This document shows positions 27,343 to 35,919 of a DNA stretch of 64,000 nt, one piece after another. The position numbers were made by a program, and so were the translations under genes. The stretch lies in contig CALVGZ010000003.1 in NCBI GenBank assembly GCA_944327225.1, positions 62,001 to 126,000 on the forward strand, written 5' to 3'. The notes below the pieces were generated by a model, which was not told where the DNA came from, made no database searches, and saw only the letters and a list, made by a program, of their open reading frames with translations. How positions within the stretch are numbered: position 1 is the first letter of the stretch; each line of letters starts with the position of its first letter. This DNA comes from Candidatus Gastranaerophilales bacterium (GTDB lineage: Bacteria; Cyanobacteriota; Vampirovibrionia; Gastranaerophilales; Gastranaerophilaceae).

Positions 27343-27522
27343 ATGGAAGAAAAAAACAAAAATTTTCTAGGCATTATGTTTGAGTGCTGTAACGTATACG
27401 GAAGAATATACAAAAATAAAGAAGGCACATACTATATCGGAAGGTGTCCGAAATGTATGCGACAAATAAAAATAAAAGTCGGTGAAAACGGGACAAACCA
27501 AAGATTTTTTAGGGCCTATTAA
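27343..27522 (+). CDS. Small zinc-ribbon protein
   Basis: A 59-residue protein with CC (C15, C16) and CPKC (C35-C38) pairs that should bind one zinc. The core FECCNVYGRIYKNKEGTYY and GENGTNQRFFRAY looks strongly constrained. I recall similar small zinc-ribbon proteins in diverse bacteria, but no function. No clear ribosome site. A 10-bp inverted repeat follows the stop. Confidence 0.75.
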   Translation: MEEKNKNFLGIMFECCNVYGRIYKNKEGTYYIGRCPKCMRQIKIKVGENGTNQRFFRAY

Positions 27523-27523
27523 A

Positions 27524-27563
27524 TTTTCACCCGCACTTTCCATAAGAAAAATACGGGTGAAAA
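27524..27563. repeat. Inverted repeat with 20-nt loop between convergent genes
   Basis: TTTTCACCCG (27524-27533) and CGGGTGAAAA (27554-27563) are perfect complements around a 20-nt loop. It lies right after the zinc-ribbon gene and before the end of the convergent gene, probably a terminator for one or both. Confidence 0.6.
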
Positions 27564-27597
27564 TACAAAGGAATAATAGAATAATAGGAGTGATATG

Positions 27598-28620
27598 TTA
27601 AGAATTATAGGTTTTAAATACTGAATCAATCGTATCTTCAATTACTTTTGATATTGATTCCATTTCTGTTGAAAGTGCTTTTTGTTCGGTATCTAGTTGG
27701 TTTAATTGCATTTCAAGACTTCTGTCTTCTTTTTGCAAAGTTTCTGTTTTTTGATTTATTCTTTCCACTTCTTTTTCATATAGCTGCTTTTCGTAATAAT
27801 ATTGATTCATAGCATCATCATAGGCAGCCTGATCATCCTGAGAAGCAGTTGTAATAGAATATGTATTTCCAACTAAATCAGCATCATCACTATCCAAAAT
27901 TTGAATAGACAAAAGTCTTCCGCTTTCATCTTGAGCAATAGCCGCTTTAGCACTTACATTTTCGACAACCTTTTGAGCTCCCTGATAATCAAAAGTGTAA
28001 GAACCGTAATACATATTTTTACCGTCAACCGTCTCAAAAGCCGTTGAATCCAAATCATTTTCAGATGTATAATATGCAATACCATTTTTCATATACATAT
28101 AAAATGTACCTGAAGTCAAACCTTGAGAAGACATAATCGTAGATAAACCGGAATATTTTTCATAATCAGAAGTAATTTTAGTGATAGTTGAAGCATCCGG
28201 ATCGTTTTCATCATAAACATAAGATTCCATACCCAATTGAAAATTGAGATAAGAATATCCGTTTGCACCTTTTTGAGCAGTAATTACGCTATCTTTAGCA
28301 GTATATGTATATGCTTTTGCAACTTCATTTTCACAAGATAACATTACATCATAGTAACCGGCATATTCACCTTCCAAAATTTTTGTGAAATTTTCGATTT
28401 TATAATCTTCATAAGTTGAATCCAAAGAATAAACTGTTTTTTGATAATCATTAACGGCAGGTGGCACAGGAACATCCAAATTGTTATATTCCTGATATAA
28501 ACCCATAACTTCATTTGACAGTGCAACTCTTTGTTGATTTATTTGTTGCCCTTGATACTCCACATTACTCTTTCTTGCGGTTAAGCCAAGAAAGCGGGCT
28601 TGACTCGCTGCTAATCCCAT
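27598..28620 (-). CDS. MGL-family protein with coiled-coil C-terminus (lineage-specific)
   Basis: Not a named family. The 340-residue chain begins MGLAASQARFLGLTARKSNV and ends in a long coiled coil (about 265-340). The middle (about 60-255) is Tyr/Asp/Ser-rich and beta-like. No signal peptide or membrane segment is visible. The first 41 residues align without gaps to the protein at 42548, sharing G2, L3, Q7, R9, S18, E21-Q23, Q25, I27, L34, S35 and L41. The N-terminus is reminiscent of substrates of flagellar-type export, which is a guess. GGTGA precedes the ATG. Confidence 0.8.
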   Translation of the reverse strand: MGLAASQARFLGLTARKSNVEYQGQQINQQRVALSNEVMGLYQEYNNLDVPVPPAVNDYQKTVYSLDSTYEDYKIENFTKILEGEYAGYYDVMLSCENEVAKAYTYTAKDSVITAQKGANGYSYLNFQLGMESYVYDENDPDASTITKITSDYEKYSGLSTIMSSQGLTSGTFYMYMKNGIAYYTSENDLDSTAFETVDGKNMYYGSYTFDYQGAQKVVENVSAKAAIAQDESGRLLSIQILDSDDADLVGNTYSITTASQDDQAAYDDAMNQYYYEKQLYEKEVERINQKTETLQKEDRSLEMQLNQLDTEQKALSTEMESISKVIEDTIDSVFKTYNS

Positions 28621-28708
28621 ATTGTCACCTTTTCCTTCGTATTTACGTTTCTATATACGGCAATTAAAAAAGCTGACTTTAGAATTATATAATTTTTGTT
28701 TACATTTA

Positions 28709-28737
28709 TTAACAATTTTCAAAATCCATATTATAAT
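28709..28737 (+). promoter_or_regulatory. Promoter of nagA-like gene
   Basis: TTAACA (28709-28714), 17-nt spacer, TATAAT (28732-28737), about 40 nt before the TTG start at 28777. Confidence 0.75.
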
Positions 28738-28776
28738 AGTCTTATTATCAATTAAGGATTTTTAAGGAAAAGTCAA

Positions 28777-29673
28777 TTGAATAACATTTCTTATATAGAC
28801 AATCACATTCATGGAAGTTTTGGCATAAATTTTAATTATGCAAGTTACGAAGAAATAAAATTTGTTTTAAAAAATTTATTTAAAAGAAACATTAAAGGAA
28901 TCTGCCCGACACTGGTTGGTGAAACACCAGAAAACATACAAAAACAACTATATTTATTTCAAAAAATACAAAAAGAACAACTCAAAAATCTAACGAATGA
29001 AACTTATATTATCGGGGTACATCTCGAAGGAACATTTTTAAACACACAAAAAGCAGGAATACAAGATAAATCAACCTTTTTGAAACCAAACATTAAAAAT
29101 TTTAAAAAAATTGTTGGTGAATTTGAAAATATAATTAAAATTGTAACAATAGCTCCTGAAAATGACATAAATTTGATAGACTATCTAAATGAAAAAAATA
29201 TAAAAACACAAGCCGGACATTCAATCGGAAAATATTTAAAAAATTGTAAAGCAACAACCCATCATTTTAATGCAATGAACCCCATTCATCACAGAAACAA
29301 CTCAATTTGCCTTGAAGGATTAATAAAAAATGAAATATATTGTGAAATAATAGCTGATTTAATTCATATTTCAGAAGATACTTTAAAACTTTGTTTTAAA
29401 GTAAAACCGAAAAATAAAATCCTCTTAATAAGTGATAGCCTACCTTCATCTAACAGTAAAAAAGACATAGTTTTCTGCAATAAAAAAATTAATAAAGAAG
29501 GAAAAGATGAAACCGGAACACTTGCAGGTTCAAACAAGACATTAGATGAAATATGCAAAAAATTACTCAAAAAAAATTTATTAAACGAAAAAGAAATTAG
29601 ACAGATGGCTTTTAGTAATCAGATAAAATACTTAAACCTAAAAAGTAGAGAGATTGATATTTTAAATCAATAA
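28777..29673 (+). CDS. nagA: N-acetylglucosamine-6-phosphate deacetylase, short form
   Basis: Removes acetate from GlcNAc-6-P in amino-sugar recycling. The TIM-barrel motifs are there: DNHIHGS, GVHLEGTF with the metal Glu, KIVTIAPE, QAGHSIG, THHFNAMNPIH, ISDSLP and GTLAGSNKTLDE. The 298 residues lack the small N-terminal beta-sandwich part of normal NagA (about 380): the chain opens almost directly at HIHG. The start is TTG with AAGGAAAA upstream. The usual HLEGPF reads HLEGTF. Probably active, but the missing domain is notable. Confidence 0.85.
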   Translation: MNNISYIDNHIHGSFGINFNYASYEEIKFVLKNLFKRNIKGICPTLVGETPENIQKQLYLFQKIQKEQLKNLTNETYIIGVHLEGTFLNTQKAGIQDKSTFLKPNIKNFKKIVGEFENIIKIVTIAPENDINLIDYLNEKNIKTQAGHSIGKYLKNCKATTHHFNAMNPIHHRNNSICLEGLIKNEIYCEIIADLIHISEDTLKLCFKVKPKNKILLISDSLPSSNSKKDIVFCNKKINKEGKDETGTLAGSNKTLDEICKKLLKKNLLNEKEIRQMAFSNQIKYLNLKSREIDILNQ

Positions 29674-29727
29674 AAAATATGCTACACTATTGTTTGAAAA
29701 TATTTTAATATATTACAAGAGGAAAAA

Positions 29728-30228
29728 ATGGATAAAAAAATTATAAATTCGGTTGTATTTGTATTATTTTTAGGATTATTAATATCTTTTAGCAATTTTA
29801 CATTTGCACAAACAACAAAACAACAACCAAAACAAGCAACAAAGCAACAAACAATACCAAATAAACCAATAAATACAACCGCACTAAACATTGTGGCAAA
29901 TCCTCAAAAATACCTCAATAAAACAGTAAAAATACAAGCAACATTCGATAAGTTTTCTACACTTGGACTTGATTATAGCAAGGCAATGCGACCAAGTACA
30001 AAATATATCGGAATTTTAATACAGAGAGACGATGTTATTGACCATAACATACCTCTTTCGGAAATGAAAATATTTCTCAAAAAAGAACTGGCAGAAAAAC
30101 ATATAGACCTTGACACCGGAGATAAGATAGAACTGACCGCAAGAGTCTTTTCAACAGCACTCAATGACCCATGGTTGGATGTTGAAAGCTTAACGGTTAT
30201 AAAAAAAATGAAAAAAGAAAATAAGTAA
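29728..30228 (+). CDS. Secreted OB-fold-like protein
   Basis: A 166-residue product with a signal peptide (hydrophobic about residues 8-26, cleavage near TFA). A Gln/Lys/Thr-rich linker follows, then a domain of about 100 residues (NIVANPQKYLNKTVKIQATF, then strands ending in LDVESLTVIKK) that looks like an OB-fold of the tRNA_anti-like or BOF type. This fold call rests on pattern only. GAGG stands before the ATG. It precedes the GH57 gene by 23 nt and may share its transcript. Confidence 0.65.
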   Translation: MDKKIINSVVFVLFLGLLISFSNFTFAQTTKQQPKQATKQQTIPNKPINTTALNIVANPQKYLNKTVKIQATFDKFSTLGLDYSKAMRPSTKYIGILIQRDDVIDHNIPLSEMKIFLKKELAEKHIDLDTGDKIELTARVFSTALNDPWLDVESLTVIKKMKKENK

Positions 30229-30251
30229 TTATAAATTGCTGAGTGAAAAAG

Positions 30252-32768
30252 ATGAGTGAAAACAAAAAATACTTAACAATTCATGGGCATTTTTATCAAC
30301 CGCCAAGAGAAAATCCATGGATAGAAGAAATTGAGATACAAGAAAGTGCATACCCAAATCATGACTGGAATGAAAAAATTTCATGGCAATGCTATGGGCC
30401 TAATGGTGTTTCAAGAATAGTTGACGGACACAACTCAATAATAGAAATTTCAAACAACTACCAATATATGAGCTTTAACTTTGGACCAACATTATTAAGC
30501 TGGATGGAAATTCATGACCCAAACTCATATAAAAGAATAATCGATGCCGACAAAAAATCAATAGAAATGTACGATGGGCATGGATGTGCCATAGCACAAG
30601 TTTATAACCATATAATAATGCCACTTGCAAATCAAAATGACAAATATACTCAAATTATCTGGGGTCTAAAAGATTTTCAAAAAAGATTTGGCAGAAACTC
30701 TGAAGGCATTTGGCTGGCAGAAACAGCAGTTGATTCTCAAACACTTGAAGTTTTAATTGATTGCGGGGTAAAATTTACTATTTTATCACCCCATCAAGCG
30801 AAATGTGTAAATAAAATCGGAGAACACAACTGGCAAGATGTATCTTGGGGTACGATAGACCCGTCTCAACCATACAGATACTACGTAGAAGGAACGGATA
30901 AACAAAAATACATTGATTTATTTTTCTATGATGGTTCAATTTCAAAATCAGTAGCATTTGATAATCTTCTCCAAGACGGTAAAAAATTTGCATATCGTTT
31001 AAACGAAGGTTATGTTGAATCAAGAAACAGAACTCAAATAGTAAATATTGCAACAGATGGTGAATCATACGGTCACCATACTAAGTTCGGAGATATGGCA
31101 CTTTCTTATGTTCTTAGGGTAGGTGCAAAAAATCTTGGATTTGAAATTACAAACTACGGTCAATATCTTGAGATGTTCCCTCCCGAATATGAAGTTGATA
31201 TTAAACCTGTTTCAGCTTGGAGCTGTTGCCATGGTGTAGGAAGATGGATGGATGACTGTGGTTGCTCTACAGGTGCTCAGCCTCATTGGAATCAAAAGTG
31301 GAGAAAACCTTTACGCCAAGCAATGGATTATTTGAGAGATGAATTGATAAAACTTTGTTCTATTCAAGGAACAAAATATTATAAGGATTTCTGGGAAGCG
31401 AGAAATAACTATATAGACGTAATTTTGGATAGATCAGAAGAAAGTATAAATAAATTTTTCAAACAAAATGCAAGAAAAAATCTTTCAACTCAAGACAAAG
31501 TAAAAGCGTTAAAATTAATGGAAATTCAACGCTTTGCACAACTAATGTATACAAGTTGCGGATGGTTCTTTGCGGATATTTCAGGAATTGAAACTGTGCA
31601 AATATTAAAATACGCGTACAGAGCAATAGAGCTTTCAAGTGAATTTGTAAAAGTAAATTATGAAAAAACTTTTCTTTCAATTCTACAAAAAGCAAAAAGC
31701 AATATAGCTGAATTTGGAAACGGAAAAGATATCTACAATCGTTGGGTTAAGCCGTCTTCAATAGGATTTGATAAAATTACTGCTCAATATGCAATAGAAT
31801 CTTCTTTTGACGAAAATCAAAAAGAAAACATAAAAAAAGAAGAAGACTTATACTGCTATAAAATTAAAAAGAACAGCTCAAAAAGATATACAAACTTAAA
31901 TAATACACTTAACTGCGGAAGAATTGAAATAACCTCAAAAGTTACCTTTGAAAAAAAAGAAATGAGCTATATAATGCTCCAAACTCAAAACTATGATTTT
32001 TATTGTGCAGTTAAAGAATTTAAATGTCTGGATGATTTCAATCTTGAAAAAAAAGAAATTACAAAAGCTTTTCTCAAAGGAACAACTGTAGAGACTCTTC
32101 AAACAATAGAATTATATTACGGTTCAAGATTTTATTCACTTAAAGATATACCCATGGATAAAAGAAAAACCATTCTTGAAAATCTTATATACTCAAGACT
32201 TGAAAAAGTCGGTCAAACTTATAAAGATTTATATGATAGCTTGTTAACACCAATAAGTTACCTAAATGACCTTGGTATGGACATCCCTGAAAGCTTTAGA
32301 GTCAGTGCAAAATATACCTTACTTGCAAACCTTACAAGACTTCTAAATCAAATTACAACTTATGGAGATAAACATAAAGTTCAAAAAATACTTGAAATTA
32401 AAAAATTAACAGATAAATTTAAAATCAAATTAAATAATTCAAATATAAAAGATATTCTTTCAAAGAGTCTGGCAAAGCTAATTGCACAATTAAAAAATCG
32501 TGTAAACTGCAAAAACACTCAGGAACTTTTGCATTTCTTTGATTTACTTGAAAAATTACAAGTGGAAACAAAAATAGATACAGCCCAAAACATCTTCTAT
32601 GATATGTTTTGTTTAGATTTTGAAAGCTTCTTTGACAAAATAAAAACTTCAAAAGAGGAACATGATTTAAGAAAGCTATTTTTAAATCTTCTTGAAATAG
32701 GAAGAAAACTAAATATTAACATGGATTTTTACCAAAATAAAATCGACAGCCTTACGGGAAAAATATAA
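30252..32768 (+). CDS. Glycoside hydrolase family 57 protein with DUF3536
   Basis: A cytoplasmic alpha-glucan-active enzyme family (amylase, branching or related). Motifs: HGHFYQPPRENPW near residue 11, GIWLAETAVD with the likely nucleophile E157, and ATDGESYGHH with the likely acid/base D269. The C-terminal half (about 300-838) matches the long helical DUF3536 region that accompanies this subgroup. I prefer the ATG at 30252 to the upstream GTG at 30243. The precise reaction is unknown for DUF3536 members. The stop is 3 nt from the convergent gene. Confidence 0.9.
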   Translation: MSENKKYLTIHGHFYQPPRENPWIEEIEIQESAYPNHDWNEKISWQCYGPNGVSRIVDGHNSIIEISNNYQYMSFNFGPTLLSWMEIHDPNSYKRIIDADKKSIEMYDGHGCAIAQVYNHIIMPLANQNDKYTQIIWGLKDFQKRFGRNSEGIWLAETAVDSQTLEVLIDCGVKFTILSPHQAKCVNKIGEHNWQDVSWGTIDPSQPYRYYVEGTDKQKYIDLFFYDGSISKSVAFDNLLQDGKKFAYRLNEGYVESRNRTQIVNIATDGESYGHHTKFGDMALSYVLRVGAKNLGFEITNYGQYLEMFPPEYEVDIKPVSAWSCCHGVGRWMDDCGCSTGAQPHWNQKWRKPLRQAMDYLRDELIKLCSIQGTKYYKDFWEARNNYIDVILDRSEESINKFFKQNARKNLSTQDKVKALKLMEIQRFAQLMYTSCGWFFADISGIETVQILKYAYRAIELSSEFVKVNYEKTFLSILQKAKSNIAEFGNGKDIYNRWVKPSSIGFDKITAQYAIESSFDENQKENIKKEEDLYCYKIKKNSSKRYTNLNNTLNCGRIEITSKVTFEKKEMSYIMLQTQNYDFYCAVKEFKCLDDFNLEKKEITKAFLKGTTVETLQTIELYYGSRFYSLKDIPMDKRKTILENLIYSRLEKVGQTYKDLYDSLLTPISYLNDLGMDIPESFRVSAKYTLLANLTRLLNQITTYGDKHKVQKILEIKKLTDKFKIKLNNSNIKDILSKSLAKLIAQLKNRVNCKNTQELLHFFDLLEKLQVETKIDTAQNIFYDMFCLDFESFFDKIKTSKEEHDLRKLFLNLLEIGRKLNINMDFYQNKIDSLTGKI

Positions 32769-32771
32769 TTT

Positions 32772-33398
32772 TTAGCTAAATTCTTTTCTCTCCAATACCG
32801 GAATGTCATCAATCTCAAACATAATAGCGGTTTTGGCACCTTGAATATAGTCAAAAACAAACATAGCAACAATAATTGCTTCCAGTGAGGATGCCGGTAA
32901 CATATTATCAGGTAGCTGATTAAATCCATATTTGATTTTAAGAGATATTTGAAGATTTTTACAATCAATTGAAGTTCTTGATAAATAGTGAGGATAAACA
33001 CCATAAGAACGACGTAATTGATTTATATCGCATCTAACCACTTTTATATTTTTTTCACTTAATCTCTTAATTGTCTCAAGACATCTTTTTGAAATTCTAT
33101 TTGTCCAATCATCTTTATTTACCTTAAAATAGTCAAACAAAGCTTTATAATTTTTTGAATGTATTCTCCATTTACCTTCTAACATTCTGTTGTCATAAGG
33201 AACGCTAAAAGCAACGGCAGAATTTTTAACATAAGGCGAACTTTCAAAAAAATAATCTATGTCTTGAGCGTAATAAAACTTATCCAATAAAATTATTTTT
33301 TTATTTCTGTCTAAAACGCAAATTGAACTATCATAATTAGAAGAATTTGAAAGTGCAACTCCAATAAAAAAATTTTCTTTGCTTGACATATTCTGCAT
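32772..33398 (-). CDS. DUF429-like predicted RNase H-fold protein
   Basis: Probably belongs to the DUF429 predicted-nuclease group: the opening strand FFIGVALSNSS, the middle AVAFSVPYDN and the acidic C-terminal positions fit an RNase H fold, but similarity is weak. Residues around TNRISKRCLETIKRL would be the conserved R/E region. I start at the ATG at 33398 and not at the TTG-like upstream frame from 33464, because a TTGAAA-17-TATACT promoter lies just before it. With that promoter the mRNA would be leaderless. Divergent from an ABC transporter. Confidence 0.55.
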   Translation of the reverse strand: MQNMSSKENFFIGVALSNSSNYDSSICVLDRNKKIILLDKFYYAQDIDYFFESSPYVKNSAVAFSVPYDNRMLEGKWRIHSKNYKALFDYFKVNKDDWTNRISKRCLETIKRLSEKNIKVVRCDINQLRRSYGVYPHYLSRTSIDCKNLQISLKIKYGFNQLPDNMLPASSLEAIIVAMFVFDYIQGAKTAIMFEIDDIPVLERKEFS

Positions 33399-33413
33399 AA
33401 ACAAGAGTATAAT
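33383..33413 (+). promoter_or_regulatory. Promoter of the ABC exporter gene
   Basis: TTGACA (33383-33388), 19-nt spacer, TATAAT (33408-33413). It overlaps the divergent promoter on the other strand. Confidence 0.7.
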
Positions 33414-33434
33414 TAAATATAATACTTTTTTCAA
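33406..33434 (-). promoter_or_regulatory. Promoter of the DUF429-like gene
   Basis: On the minus strand: TTGAAA (33429-33434), 17-nt spacer, TATACT (33406-33411), then 7 nt to the ATG at 33398. No ribosome site, so the mRNA would be leaderless. Confidence 0.6.
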
Positions 33435-33444
33435 GGAATTTATT

Positions 33445-35208
33445 TTGCAAAATATTTTATTCAATAAAATAATTAAAAGATTTTATAACAACAAAAGATA
33501 CAAGTTTTACATTCTTTTTTTACTGTCAATTATTTCCGGGCTTTTTGAATATATGGGTCTCATTCTAATCTTTCAATTTGTTTTATTTTTATCGAATCCC
33601 GAAACCGCGTATAGTCAAAAAATTATACTCTTTTTTAAAGAAAATTTTAATATTCTTAATTACTCAAAAATAAGCTTAATTTTAGGACTTTCAACTATAT
33701 CAATTTATATTTTAAAAAATATATTTATGCTTATATTTACAAAAATAAACAATAATATTTTAGAAGATTTATCTATAAAAATTACATCAAAAATCTTAAA
33801 AAATTTTCTTTGGCAAGATTATCTGACCGTAAATTCAATAGGTAAATCGGAAAAATTAAACATTATTTCAAAAATAACAATTGTTGTCTGGCAGTATTGT
33901 CTGAAATATATAAATTTAATTACAAATATAGTTGTGGCAATAATTTTAATAGGTTATCTGTTTATAAAATTTACTTTTTGTGCAGTAATTTCAACAATTT
34001 TTATATCAATATTGGCAACAATTGAATACATGTATCTTAAAAAACAATCAAACTATCAAAATCAAAACTTTAATAAAAATTTTGATTTAATAAATAAAGT
34101 CCTTCTTACAATAATTAATTCAATCAAAGAAATTAAATTAAATAATAAAGAAGAATTTTTCTTTAAAAAATTTGAAAAAGCACTGTTAAATTATGCCACT
34201 TTAAATAAAAACCGTTGTTTCAACAATGTTTTTCACATATATTTCACTGAAATTTCAATAATGTGTGCGTTTGCTTTTGTACTTCTTGCACTGTTTTTTA
34301 CCTCTAATTTTAACAATTCAATCATATTAACATCAATTTGCACAATATGCGTTATAATTTTACGACTAACTCCCGCAATAAATCGAGCTCAAAGTTGCCT
34401 TTATTCAATAAATTCAAACAAAAAAGTTACTCAAGAACTACTTGAATTTGACCGTAAATTTAAAGACATAAACTTACAGCAAAAAACAAATAAAATACTT
34501 GCTTTTAAAAAAATAATATTAAAAAACATAAATTTCTCGTACCCCAACTCGAATAATTCCTTAAAAAACATAAATTTAGAAATAAATAAAGGGGATTTTA
34601 TCGGAATAGCCGGAGAAAGCGGAAACTATAAAACAACATTAGCTTTAATTATTGCGGGTTTAATACAACCGAACAGCGGCATATTATCAACAGAAAATCA
34701 AGTAATAGATGAAAACAATTTAACAGAATGGCAAAATAACATCTCTTTTCTCGGACAAAATTACGGTTTAATTTTTGATAATATTTACGAAAATATTGCA
34801 CTCAATGAAAAGTATAATAAAGAAGATGTCGAAAACTACTTAAAAAATAATGACTTAAATTTTGCAATTAACGAAAATAAAAATATTGAAAAACTTTCAG
34901 AAGGTCAAAAGCAAAGAATAGCATTATTAAGTATATTATATCAAAACAAAAATATAATTATACTTGATGAAGCAACATCTTCAATTGATACGATTTCCGA
35001 GGACAAGATAAATAACATTTTAAATAAATTAAAAGGCAAAAAAACAATAATATCAATTGCTCACAGACTCCAAACTTTAAAAAACTGCAGTAAAATAATT
35101 TTTATAAATAATGACGGGACAATTAATTTTGACACATATCAAAATTTAGAAACAAACAATCAAGATTTCAAAAAAGCAATAAATCTTTTAAAATCAAGCT
35201 TTGTTTAA
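33445..35208 (+). CDS. ABC transporter, fused permease and ATPase, unusual Walker A
   Basis: An exporter-type ABC half-transporter with about six N-terminal membrane helices and a C-terminal ATPase. I start at TTG 33445 because AAGGAA lies 8 nt upstream and the promoter at 33383-33413 lies inside the longer frame from 33379. ATPase motifs: Walker A GESGNYKT (390-397), Q-loop FLGQN, signature LSEGQKQR, Walker B IIILDEATSSID and H-loop SIAHRL. The Walker A position normally Gly before the Lys is Tyr. Similar to lipid or oligosaccharide-lipid exporters (MsbA/PglK type), but substrate unknown. Confidence 0.88.
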   Translation: MQNILFNKIIKRFYNNKRYKFYILFLLSIISGLFEYMGLILIFQFVLFLSNPETAYSQKIILFFKENFNILNYSKISLILGLSTISIYILKNIFMLIFTKINNNILEDLSIKITSKILKNFLWQDYLTVNSIGKSEKLNIISKITIVVWQYCLKYINLITNIVVAIILIGYLFIKFTFCAVISTIFISILATIEYMYLKKQSNYQNQNFNKNFDLINKVLLTIINSIKEIKLNNKEEFFFKKFEKALLNYATLNKNRCFNNVFHIYFTEISIMCAFAFVLLALFFTSNFNNSIILTSICTICVIILRLTPAINRAQSCLYSINSNKKVTQELLEFDRKFKDINLQQKTNKILAFKKIILKNINFSYPNSNNSLKNINLEINKGDFIGIAGESGNYKTTLALIIAGLIQPNSGILSTENQVIDENNLTEWQNNISFLGQNYGLIFDNIYENIALNEKYNKEDVENYLKNNDLNFAINENKNIEKLSEGQKQRIALLSILYQNKNIIILDEATSSIDTISEDKINNILNKLKGKKTIISIAHRLQTLKNCSKIIFINNDGTINFDTYQNLETNNQDFKKAINLLKSSFV

Positions 35209-35790
35209 AGAATTATATGTATCAAGCAGTCTTTTAGCTTGTTTTGTTTTATTTAATTCTTTATAACAATATGCAAGATTAAAATAATAATCCTTATTTT
35301 GAGGTTCAAGTTCAATAGCTTTTATTAAATTTTTCTTCGCAGTTGAATAATTTTTGAGCTTTATTTGACAACAAGCTAAATTATAATATGCACTTGCAAA
35401 ACTTTTATTATATTTAATTGCAAGCTCAAAATTATTTGCAGCTAAAAGATAGGAATTTTTTTTAGCAAAAATACAACCCAAATTATAATAAGCCTTATAA
35501 TAAGTATAATCTCTATCTAAAGACTTATTCAAATTTTTTATCGCATCATTATCACTTCCCAATTCCTCTGACATATTAGCAAGCATAAGATAAATTTCGG
35601 CATTTTTATCCGCAACAGGAAGATTATCAAGCAACTTGTATGCTTCTTTATAATTTTGAGTAGCATACAAAGCATAAGCCTGCTGCTTTATTTCATCCGT
35701 ATTGCCATTATTTAATGCTAGTGATATATTATATAACGCAGTATATGAAAAAAATAAAAACAGTAAAAAAAATCTTATATATTTTTTCAA
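35194..35790 (-). CDS. Exported TPR-repeat protein
   Basis: A 198-residue protein with an N-terminal hydrophobic signal (about residues 5-26) and four or five tetratricopeptide repeats of 34 residues (for example KAYYNLGCIFAKKNSYLLAA and ASAYYNLACCQIKLKNYSTA). TPR solenoids bind other proteins. The start is TTG at 35790 with GGGG upstream. The 3' end overlaps the convergent ABC gene by 15 nt. Partner unknown. Confidence 0.85.
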   Translation of the reverse strand: MKKYIRFFLLFLFFSYTALYNISLALNNGNTDEIKQQAYALYATQNYKEAYKLLDNLPVADKNAEIYLMLANMSEELGSDNDAIKNLNKSLDRDYTYYKAYYNLGCIFAKKNSYLLAANNFELAIKYNKSFASAYYNLACCQIKLKNYSTAKKNLIKAIELEPQNKDYYFNLAYCYKELNKTKQAKRLLDTYNSLNKA

Positions 35791-35886
35791 ATAAACCCCA
35801 CTAAAAGCCTATACAACAAAATAATACATCAAAATTCAACTTTTGTGTATAGCGAAAAAAAATATTTTTGATTTTTATTTATGTAG

Positions 35887-35892
35887 TATAAT
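35887..35892 (+). promoter_or_regulatory. -10 element of LCP gene
   Basis: TATAAT 27 nt before the ATG at 35920. The upstream -35 is not convincing. Confidence 0.4.
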
Positions 35893-35919
35893 AACAAGTA
35901 TAACAATTGCGGTAAAAAA

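Noticed and set aside
27564-27630. Strong AGGAG followed by ATG and a 9-codon ORF on the plus strand
   Set aside because: Very short and lies over the 3' end of the MGL-family gene; not enough to call a gene.
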